Below, piece by piece: positions 1 to 6,505 of a DNA stretch of 10,463 nt. The notes under the pieces are model-generated. The model ran no database searches, was not told where the DNA came from, and saw nothing but the letters and a program-made list of their open reading frames with translations. Every line of letters begins with the position of its first letter. Position 1 is the stretch's first letter. The stretch is taken from positions 1 through 10,463 of the forward strand of contig DAHWFG010000292.1 in the NCBI GenBank assembly GCA_027325115.1, written 5' to 3'. The position numbers and the translations under genes are program-made. This stretch comes from JAKBCQ01 sp021807585. Its GTDB lineage: Bacteria; Planctomycetota; Planctomycetia; Isosphaerales; Isosphaeraceae.

Positions 1-1377
1 ACGCGTGGAAACGAGTTCGGCCAATCCGCCGACGATCGGCGCGATCCCGAGATCGGTCGTCCCCGCGAAGAATTGGACGGTACCCGTCGGCGCGCCGAAT
101 TGCGCGGTCGCGGGCTGAGGCGCGGCGTAGATCGTCACGGGTTCGCCGGAAACCGTCGCGGGATTCGCCTGCGCCACGACGACGTTCGTCGCCACGGGTC
201 CATAATATTGATCAAATGCTGACGAATCAACCGCGTTGAAATTAGAATCACCCGAATATTGCGCGATGATCGCGTTGAGCCCCGTCGTCAGTTGCGAGGG
301 GTTGACGATGATGGTGGCGTTTCCGGTCGTCGGCGATACGGGCGAGGATCCGAGAGTCGTCGAGCCGTCGACGAACGTCACGGTTCCCGTCGGCGCTCCG
401 GCGCCCGGCGCAACCGCGGACAGGCTTGCGACGAGCGTGAGCGTTTGGCCGATCGGCGCGGGATTCGCCTGGGTGAGGAATGCGATTGAAACGTTCGCGG
501 GAGCGACGGTGAACGGAGTTCCTGGTAAAGTTGTGGATGAGTAATTGGTGTCGCCGTTATAAACGACGTTGATGGTATGCGAACCGACCGAAAGGGGCGT
601 TTGGAACGAAGCCGATCCGTTGGTGAGATTGACGGTTGCGATCGCGGTCGAGCCGTCCTCGAACGTCACCGATCCCGTCGGGGTCGCCGCTCCGGTGAAC
701 TGGGGCGCCGCGGTGGCGATGAGCGTGAGCGGTTGGCCGAAAACCGGGGTCGGGTTGAGCGAGTTGATGCTGAGAGCGAGCGCGGGAACGGCCTGATTGA
801 CGACCTGGGTCACGGGCGAAGCCGAGCTTCCGCTTGCGGCGAAGTTCGCGGTCGCAGTGTAAGTTGCGGTGATCGAATGCGTGCCTATGGATAATCTGGA
901 TGTGGTGAACTGAGCGACACCGTTATTCAAGGTCGCTCCGCCGAGCGCGGTCGCTCCGTCGAAGAACGTCACCGATCCCGTGGGAACGCCCTGGCTGGGC
1001 GAGACCGGGGCGACCGTCGCGGTGAAGGTGACGCTTTGGCCGAACGAAATCGGCGACCCCGAGCCAAGGACGGATGTGGTTGTGCTCGCCTGATTGACGG
1101 TGAACGGGACGACGGTCGACGTGCTTTGCGCGTTGGTGGAATCACCCGAATAGACCGCGGTGAGCGAATCGTTCCCCAATGGGAGGGGGATAAAGTTCGG
1201 CAGGCTCGCGGTCCCCGAGCTGAGCGGAGCGGTTCCCAGGAGTGTCGTACCCGCGTAGAAGGAAACGGTTCCGGTGGGCGTACCCGACGCCGCGGTGACG
1301 GTCGATGAGAGCGTGACGGGTTGTCCGTAAACGGTGGGGGTTCCTGGCGAGGTGGAAAGCGAGGTGGATGTGGTGTT
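1..1377 (-). repeat. Tandem Ig-like domain repeats (four complete, a fifth cut by the window edge)
   Basis: Within the left surface protein, residues 530-988 form repeating units resembling bacterial Ig-like domain 3/5. Each has a G-Q (or G-E) anchor near its start at residues 547, 642, 743, 839 and 940, giving spacings of 95, 101, 96 and 101 residues. Each then has a PTG[TS]V[STQ]F core (PTGTVSFYAG, PTGSVTFFDG, PTGSVTFEDG, PTGTVTFVDG, PTGTVQFFAG). The first, third and fourth units end in a Y[SN]GD motif; the second has YTATANF there instead. Such arrays usually act as stalks that hold a binding domain away from the cell. Repeats are conserved at protein level and diverged at DNA level, so this is an old array. 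More copies probably lie beyond the left edge. Confidence 0.88.
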
Positions 1378-2964
1378 CACCTCGGTGAGGACGACGTCGT
1401 GACCCGAGGTTCCACCGACGTAAGAGATGCGGAAAGAAACCGTCGACGAGCCGTTGGGGACGGTGATCGTCGTCCCTTCGGCGAGCCCCGCGAACGTACC
1501 GGTGATCGCCTGCCCCGAGTTGTTTGTGAGGATATCGTAGGTGTCGCCGACGGCGCCCGAGAACCCCGATCCCAGGGCGATCTGGAGATTGGCGGCGGAG
1601 AGCGCGATCGCCCCCGACGAATGAATCGAATCAAAAGCCGTGGGGCTTGCGATATTCACCACATAAGTTGATTTGGTATTATCGGTCGCGGCGCCGAGAG
1701 TCAGCGTTGCGACGGTGATCGTCTCGGGCTGCGCCGAGAGGATCGAGCCCGGCGAAATGAACCCGCCGTAAGCCGAGGTGGCTCCGACGATCCCTCCGCC
1801 GCCGAAAGTCGCTCCCTTGGCGATCGAGACGGTGTTCGAAGGTGACGAAGCGTCGTCGTCGAGCCGTCCCTGGAGGATCGAGATCGGCGCGCCCGTCGGA
1901 ATCGTGACGGTATTATCAATTGAAAGATATCCCGATCCGTTTTTGACGATGGTGTTGGTCGCGGGGGTGAAGAGGATTTCGGTCCCTGTTCCGGTGATGT
2001 TTAAATCGGGGAACGAGCCTTGTCCCCGCGCGACGTTGAACGTCGCGATGGAACCGCCGAGGTTGAGCACGCCGATGATCGTCGCCGAGGAGGTTGTTGG
2101 GTTTGTGGTGACGATTCCTGAAGTGACCGTGAGCGAACCCAGGCTCGCGGTGGTCGTGGCGGGCGCCGAACCGGTGTTGACGGTACCTCCGGTCATCGAG
2201 AGCGACGCGATCGTCTCGTTAAAACCGTCGAGCGCGAGCGTTCCGGTGGGACCTGTTGTAACGGTTGCCGATGTGGCGATCTGACCGTTATTTTGATCGG
2301 AGACGAGCGCCGTTCCGGCGAGTCCAGCGATCGTGAGATTGGCGGGGATCGCGACGACGCCGCTCGGTTTATCGAGTTCCAAGGTTCCCGAATTGTCGGT
2401 CGTCGTACCCGTGTACGAGTTTGCGGTGGAACCGCCGAGGATGAGCGTTCCCGCGCCTCCCAAAGTCAACCCCGTCGCGCCCGACAACGCCCCGCTCATT
2501 GTGAGCGAATCGCCGCTGTTGACGATAAAGGCGCCCGTTCCCAGCGTGGTGTCGATCGAGATCGTCGACGCCGCCGAGGTCGCGGTGTCGGTGATTCCGT
2601 TCGTCAACCCGATCGCCACACCTGAAAGTGTGTACGCACCTTGAATTGTAATCGAGGAGAACGTCGTCGGATTGGTGGAAGAGCCGATGTCGTTGACGGC
2701 GTTGAACGATCCAGAGCTTGCCGGGAAGACGAGGTCGGACCCGGCGGGAGGCGCGGTCGTCGCGGGGTTTCCGGCGAGCGACCAGTTGTTCGGCGCCGAC
2801 CAGTGAAAGATCCCGCTCACCGCGTCCAATCCCGTCCATGTGTAAGTCGCGGGTGTCGTTCGATCTTCGAGCCGTTCCCCCCAGGGACGCGATCGAAGTC
2901 GTCGGGTCGACCCGCCGCGACGCGATCTTCGTGCTAATTTTATTTTATTCAAGAATATCGACAT
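1..2964 (-). CDS. Giant surface protein, LEPR-type N-terminus, beta-strand (PATR-like) region and Ig-like repeats; 3' end outside window
   Basis: The minus-strand frame is open for 988 codons with no stop before the left edge, so the C-terminus is missing. ATG at 2964 has an AAAGGG Shine-Dalgarno-like site six bases upstream (2971-2976). Residues 9-31 are very basic and lead into GERLEDRTTPATYTWTG (29-45), like the N-terminal LEPR-type motif of planctomycete exported proteins. Residues 41-525 are low-charge and rich in Gly, Thr, Ser and Ala; GTLILGGSTANSYTGTT (172-188) resembles autotransporter-associated beta-strand (PATR) repeats, and YDILTNNSGQAITGTFAGL (476-494) resembles the cap that usually ends them. 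From about residue 530, five Ig-like units follow. Probable role: cell-surface adhesin or structural protein; the ligand is unknown. Export route and anchoring are inferred. It is transcribed divergently from the TPR/propeller pair. Certain as a coding frame, less so in function. Confidence 0.88.
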   Translation of the reverse strand, partial: MSIFLNKIKLARRSRRGGSTRRLRSRPWGERLEDRTTPATYTWTGLDAVSGIFHWSAPNNWSLAGNPATTAPPAGSDLVFPASSGSFNAVNDIGSSTNPTTFSSITIQGAYTLSGVAIGLTNGITDTATSAASTISIDTTLGTGAFIVNSGDSLTMSGALSGATGLTLGGAGTLILGGSTANSYTGTTTDNSGTLELDKPSGVVAIPANLTIAGLAGTALVSDQNNGQIATSATVTTGPTGTLALDGFNETIASLSMTGGTVNTGSAPATTTASLGSLTVTSGIVTTNPTTSSATIIGVLNLGGSIATFNVARGQGSFPDLNITGTGTEILFTPATNTIVKNGSGYLSIDNTVTIPTGAPISILQGRLDDDASSPSNTVSIAKGATFGGGGIVGATSAYGGFISPGSILSAQPETITVATLTLGAATDNTKSTYVVNIASPTAFDSIHSSGAIALSAANLQIALGSGFSGAVGDTYDILTNNSGQAITGTFAGLAEGTTITVPNGSSTVSFRISYVGGTSGHDVVLTEVNTTSTSLSTSPGTPTVYGQPVTLSSTVTAASGTPTGTVSFYAGTTLLGTAPLSSGTASLPNFIPLPLGNDSLTAVYSGDSTNAQSTSTVVPFTVNQASTTTSVLGSGSPISFGQSVTFTATVAPVSPSQGVPTGSVTFFDGATALGGATLNNGVAQFTTSRLSIGTHSITATYTATANFAASGSSASPVTQVVNQAVPALALSINSLNPTPVFGQPLTLIATAAPQFTGAATPTGSVTFEDGSTAIATVNLTNGSASFQTPLSVGSHTINVVYNGDTNYSSTTLPGTPFTVAPANVSIAFLTQANPAPIGQTLTLVASLSAVAPGAGAPTGTVTFVDGSTTLGSSPVSPTTGNATIIVNPSQLTTGLNAIIAQYSGDSNFNAVDSSAFDQYYGPVATNVVVAQANPATVSGEPVTIYAAPQPATAQFGAPTGTVQFFAGTTDLGIAPIVGGLAELVSTR

Positions 2965-3315
2965 GTTAGACCCTTTGGGTTGTTCGGCGCGCGCGGCCGG
3001 CGCTGGTGATATCGACGCGTGCGCGTACGCCGCGGTCAAGCGGCAGAATCCTCTCGGTCCGATTGGAACGACCGTCTCATTGTATGTAATGCACAAGATG
3101 GGGAAAATCAATCGGTCACGGGGATTTGGGAGGTGATGGTTGCCGAACGCGGCGATTTTATCGATTGTAACGAGAATCGCTCGCGGTGTTCTGGTTGGCG
3201 GCGATTTGGGTGTACGTTCGAAGCGGATTCGTTCGCGGCGTTTTGTGTGTACAATGCGCCTAAGTTTTTTCCTCGAGCCTGCGCGAATTCGCCGGTGAAG
3301 TCTAGAACAATCGAT
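2965..3315. other. Divergent intergenic region between the left surface protein and the first TPR/propeller gene
   Basis: The two genes start back to back here, so both promoters should lie within these 351 bases. The frame of the plus-strand gene stays open upstream as far as a GTG at 3019, but its translation (MRVRRGQAAE...) has no family resemblance, so I treat it as non-coding. TACAAT hexamers occur on plus at 3250-3255 and on minus at 3084-3079 and 3169-3164; the minus copy at 3084-3079 has TTGATT 21 bases upstream (3111-3106), too wide a spacing for a good sigma-70 promoter. No RNA gene or strong hairpin was seen. Confidence 0.6.
3250..3255 (+). promoter_or_regulatory. Candidate -10 hexamer TACAAT upstream of the first TPR/propeller gene
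   Basis: TACAAT differs from the sigma-70 consensus TATAAT at one base and lies 60 bases before the chosen ATG at 3316. No convincing -35 element lies 16-18 bases upstream. The main support is that the same hexamer sits upstream of the other two plus-strand genes, so this is only a weak candidate. Confidence 0.2.
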
Positions 3316-6276
3316 ATGTTGAGCGGGACTCGCTCGCGTCGGGTCGCGGTTTTGGTCGCGGCGACGGCGTGCGCCGCGATCGTCGTATGGACGGGTTGGA
3401 ATTGGTGGATTGATCGTCGCGAGCTCGCACTCGCCAAAGACGAGCTTGCGCGGAACGATTTCGCGGCGGCGGGGATTCGTCTCGAACGGCTCGCGGCGCG
3501 GTCGCCGAACGACTCTGAGATCGGCTACCTTCGCGGGGTTCAGGCGTTCGGCGCGGGGGATATCGACACGGCGGCGGACGCGTGGCGGGGGGTCGCAGCG
3601 GATTCGGCGTTCGCGGTCGACGCGGCGAGCCGGTGCGCCGAGCTCGAACGCGGTCGCGGTCGATACGCCGAAGCCGAAAGCGTTCTTTCACGTGTGCTTT
3701 CGGTTCATCCGATCGACGAATCCGCCCAACCGCTGGTGCGCGGCTGGGGCGATTTGCTTCGGCTCGAAGGTCGGTTCGACGAGCTGAAAACGTGGATTGA
3801 AGACGTTTGGGACGCGGCGGGTCGCCCCCTGGTATTAATCAAATCACACGCATTATTGGATCTGGAACCGACTCCGCTCGAATGGCTCGAGGCCGAGCTC
3901 GAAGTCGCGTCGCGGCGGGCGCCCGACGACGACCGCGTTCGGCTCGCGCAGGCGAACGTCGCGATCCTGGCGGGTCGGCTCGCCGAGGCCAAGGCGCTGC
4001 TTGAATCGTGCGTGAAACGCCGCGGCGACGATCGCGCCGTGAGACGGTCGATCCTCAACCTCGCGATCGCGCGCGACGACGCCGCGGCGGCGAACCGCGC
4101 GATGCTTCGCCTTCCCGCAACGCTCTTTTCCCCCGCGACGATCAAACGCTATCGCTCGTGGCTCGCCGCCAAGACGAACGATCGCGACGCCGAGCGGATC
4201 GCGCTCGAGGAACAACTCGCGGTCGATCCCGCGAATACGATTGCGCTCGAACGCCTCGCCGCGATCGAAGTCCGCGCGAACCGCGTCGATCGCGTTCGCC
4301 GTCGCCGCGCCGAGAAATCGAAAATCGATCAAACAATTAAAACATATTACGTATTAATAAAGACATTAACTGATAATGACGTGAAGCGTCGAGCGGGGGA
4401 GGCGGCGGCGCTCGCGGCGGCGTTGCACCGCGATTTTGAGGCGCGAGCCTGGCGGTCGATCGCGGGCGACGAGGTTGCGGGAACCCGCGGCCGAGTGCGA
4501 TTCGACGCGGCGGCTTTGGGGATTGAACGAAGCGAAGCGGGGGTTGCGCAGGGCGAACAAGGAGGCGAGGGGACGCTCGGCGCTCTTGTTTCCGATCTCG
4601 CTCCCCGCGCGATCGCGGCGAATCGAACGACCGATCGCGGCGGTGCGAACGAAGCGCCTCGGGTTCCTCGGTTTGAGGATGTGGCGTTAAAATCGGGGTT
4701 GATTTTCACGTATGAAAACGGCGCATCCGCATTGCGTCAGCTACCCGAGACGATGTCGGGGGGTGCGGCGTTATTGGATTACGACGGCGACGGATCGCTT
4801 GACGTTTATCTGGTGCAAGGGGGGGCGTTTCCGCCCGCGGCGCGGCGCGGAGCGACGCGGAACCGCGATCGCCTGTTCCGCAACCGCGGCGACGGGACGT
4901 TTGAAGACGTTTCCAAACAATCGCATATCTCAGAATTTTTTGGGGGTTACGGGCACGCCGCGACCGCGGGGGATTACGACGGCGACGGCGACGCCGATCT
5001 CTTCGTCACGCGGTACGATTCGTACGCGCTTTATCGCAACGAGGGGGACGGGACGTTCGTCGACGTCACCGCCGCTGCGGGGCTCGACGGCGAACGCGCG
5101 TGGCCGACTTCGGCGGCGTGGGCCGATTTCGACGGCGACGGCGATCTCGATTTGTATGTGTGTCATTATGTTAAATGGAACGCCGATAATCCTAGAACAT
5201 GCCGGCATATCGATAATTCTTACGTATACTGTGATCCCAAGCTTTTTGAAGCGGCGCCCGACCGGATCTTTCGCAACGACGGCGGCAAATTTATGGATAT
5301 GACTCGGGAGAGCGGGATCGTCGACGAGGAGGGTCGCGGGCTCGGCGTGATCGCCGCCGATCTCGACGGCGACGGCGCAATCGACGTGTTCACGGCGAAC
5401 GACGGATCGGCCAATTTTTTCTTTCGGAACCTGGGAAATTTTCGGTTTGAGGAGCGCGCCGCGACCGCGGGGCTAGCGGCGAGTTCGGCGGGGGGGTATC
5501 AGGCGGGGATGGGGATCGCGCGCGGCGATTTCGACGGCGACGGCGCGATCGATCTTTTTGTCGCCAACTTTTACGGCGAATCGACGACGTTCTTCCGCAA
5601 TCTCTCGGGAGGGCTCTACGCCGATCAATCCGCGGCGATCGGCCTCCAGGCTCTCACCCGCGGCGTCCTCGGCTTCGGAATCGTCGCCGCCGATTTCAAT
5701 GACGACGGTCGAATCGATCTCGCGCAGGCGAACGGTCATGTCAATGATTATCATCCCCTTTTCCCATATAAGATGCCGATGAAATTATTTTTGAATCAGA
5801 AGTCGGGTCGGCTCGTCGACGCCTCGGCGACCGCTGGAGATTGTTTCGCCGTTCCCAGGCTCGGTCGAGGACTCGCCGTCGGCGATCTCGACGGCGACTT
5901 CGCTCTCGACCTGATCGTCGTCGATCAAAACGGCCCCGTCGGTTTGTTGAACGCTCGAACCAAGCTCGGCCGATCGATCGAACTCAAACTCGAAGGGACA
6001 AAATCGAATCGCGACGCGATCGGCGCCGTCGTTAAAATTACATATCAAGATCAGTCGCAAACGCTCGACCGCTTCGGCGGCGGAAGTTATCAATCGACTT
6101 CGACCCCGTTCCTCCATGTGGGGTTGGGGGACGCGCCCCGCGTCGATTCGATCGAGATCCGCTGGCCCTCGGGACTCGTCGAAACGATCGGCCCGCTCGC
6201 AGTCGATCGCCGCTACCGCGTTTGCGAAGGGTCGGGAAAAGCCGAGCCGATTGAACGAAGAAATCCAAAGAAATAA
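3316..6276 (+). CDS. Membrane-anchored TPR / FG-GAP (VCBS) propeller / ASPIC-UnbV protein, copy 1 (CRTAC1 family)
   Basis: 986 residues. The ATG at 3316 was chosen because a basic patch (RSRR) and one membrane helix (about 10-32) follow at once, as in the downstream paralogue; in-frame starts upstream (GTG 3019, ATG 3136) only add unrelated sequence. Order: helix; helical TPR-like region about 33-380; charged linker 380-450; propeller from PRFEDVALKSG (452). Seven D-x-D/N-x-D-G-like calcium-type loops start at D488, D554, D604, D682, D738, D793 and D857; the last has Phe where Gly is usual (DLDGDFALDL). An ASPIC/UnbV domain ends the protein (about 888-970: LEGTKSNRDAIGA, WPSGLVETIGPL). Predicted topology: short cytoplasmic N-terminus, remainder periplasmic. 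Bacterial family members lack an assigned reaction; TPRs suggest protein binding. No clear Shine-Dalgarno sequence. Two G7 tracts and several AT-rich codon islands are unusual. Confidence 0.95.
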   Translation: MLSGTRSRRVAVLVAATACAAIVVWTGWNWWIDRRELALAKDELARNDFAAAGIRLERLAARSPNDSEIGYLRGVQAFGAGDIDTAADAWRGVAADSAFAVDAASRCAELERGRGRYAEAESVLSRVLSVHPIDESAQPLVRGWGDLLRLEGRFDELKTWIEDVWDAAGRPLVLIKSHALLDLEPTPLEWLEAELEVASRRAPDDDRVRLAQANVAILAGRLAEAKALLESCVKRRGDDRAVRRSILNLAIARDDAAAANRAMLRLPATLFSPATIKRYRSWLAAKTNDRDAERIALEEQLAVDPANTIALERLAAIEVRANRVDRVRRRRAEKSKIDQTIKTYYVLIKTLTDNDVKRRAGEAAALAAALHRDFEARAWRSIAGDEVAGTRGRVRFDAAALGIERSEAGVAQGEQGGEGTLGALVSDLAPRAIAANRTTDRGGANEAPRVPRFEDVALKSGLIFTYENGASALRQLPETMSGGAALLDYDGDGSLDVYLVQGGAFPPAARRGATRNRDRLFRNRGDGTFEDVSKQSHISEFFGGYGHAATAGDYDGDGDADLFVTRYDSYALYRNEGDGTFVDVTAAAGLDGERAWPTSAAWADFDGDGDLDLYVCHYVKWNADNPRTCRHIDNSYVYCDPKLFEAAPDRIFRNDGGKFMDMTRESGIVDEEGRGLGVIAADLDGDGAIDVFTANDGSANFFFRNLGNFRFEERAATAGLAASSAGGYQAGMGIARGDFDGDGAIDLFVANFYGESTTFFRNLSGGLYADQSAAIGLQALTRGVLGFGIVAADFNDDGRIDLAQANGHVNDYHPLFPYKMPMKLFLNQKSGRLVDASATAGDCFAVPRLGRGLAVGDLDGDFALDLIVVDQNGPVGLLNARTKLGRSIELKLEGTKSNRDAIGAVVKITYQDQSQTLDRFGGGSYQSTSTPFLHVGLGDAPRVDSIEIRWPSGLVETIGPLAVDRRYRVCEGSGKAEPIERRNPKK
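4317..4380 (+). other. AT-rich codon island inside copy 1, at the TPR/linker boundary
   Basis: Bases 4321-4380 contain 13 G or C out of 60, inside a gene that is otherwise strongly GC-rich. They encode residues 336-355 (KIDQTIKTYYVLIKTLTDND) with AT-ending codons such as ATT, AAA, TTA and ATA. The reading frame is intact and flanking codons return to GC-rich usage at once. The paralogue has a similar island at the equivalent place (7547-7606). Confidence 0.75.
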
Positions 6277-6355
6277 TTATTTATGATCTTCATTAATATA
6301 TTCGGATTGATCGACGAAGCCGCACGATCGCACGCCGACGAGCGCGGCGCGGGGA

Positions 6356-6364
6356 TGATACAAT
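6356..6364 (+). promoter_or_regulatory. Candidate extended -10 promoter TGATACAAT upstream of copy 2
   Basis: TG, one base, then TACAAT matches the extended -10 form of sigma-70 promoters, which can work without a good -35; none is visible. It predicts a start of transcription near 6371 and a leader of about 135 bases. The identical nine bases occur at 9905-9913 upstream of the right-hand surface gene. Confidence 0.33.
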
Positions 6365-6373
6365 GAACGAAGT

Positions 6374-6396
6374 TCGCCCGCTTCTCTCCCGGGCGA
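6374..6396 (+). other. Seven-base-pair GC hairpin in the copy 2 leader
   Basis: TCGCCCG (6374-6380) and CGGGCGA (6390-6396) are perfectly complementary around a nine-base pyrimidine loop. There is no T-run after it, so it is not an intrinsic terminator. If transcription starts near 6371, it would lie at the very 5' end of the mRNA, where such stems can stabilise transcripts. Chance is possible in GC-rich DNA. Confidence 0.3.
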
Positions 6397-6505
6397 TCGA
6401 AGCCGGGACGGACAGTCGCGACGCGACGAAGCACGACGTTCGCCCGGGATCGCGTCGTCCGCTTCGGCGCGGGGCGCGGCGGGTTCGCGTGGAGAACCGT
6501 ATCGA

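Larger units (their letters stand above)
6277..6505. other. Spacer between the two TPR/propeller paralogues
   Basis: 229 bases. The first 30 or so are AT-rich; AAATAATTATTT (6271-6282) is a perfect palindrome spanning the stop codon of copy 1, but with no GC stem it does not look like an intrinsic terminator. The spacer then holds a candidate TGATACAAT promoter element (6356-6364), a GC hairpin (6374-6396) and the ribosome binding site of copy 2. Length and content suggest copy 2 may have its own promoter rather than depending only on read-through from copy 1. Confidence 0.55.

Noticed and set aside
1778..2284. Plus-strand 168-codon open frame rich in Pro and Val
   Set aside because: It is antisense to the surface gene; the Pro/Val/Ser pattern is what antisense reading of Thr/Gly-rich repeat coding yields.
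2369..2839. Minus-strand 156-codon open frame rich in Arg and Asp
   Set aside because: It is an out-of-frame shadow of the large minus-strand surface gene, whose own frame gives recognisable beta-strand repeats.
3019..3315. In-frame extension of the first TPR/propeller protein by 99 residues (GTG 3019, ATG 3136)
   Set aside because: The extension has no similarity to the paralogue's N-terminus, would bury the membrane helix and occupies the divergent promoter region.
3361..3375. Possible lipobox (ATAC, Cys19) in copy 1, which would make it a lipoprotein
   Set aside because: Ala at -3 is a poor match, the hydrophobic stretch continues well past the Cys, and copy 2 has no equivalent Cys; a membrane anchor fits both copies better.
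6271..6282. Palindrome AAATAATTATTT at the end of copy 1 as a terminator
   Set aside because: It has no GC pairs and no loop or T-run of the intrinsic terminator type.
6213..6434. Minus-strand 73-codon open frame across the spacer between the paralogues
   Set aside because: It overlaps the 3' end of copy 1 antisense, has no recognisable motif and has no clear ribosome binding site.
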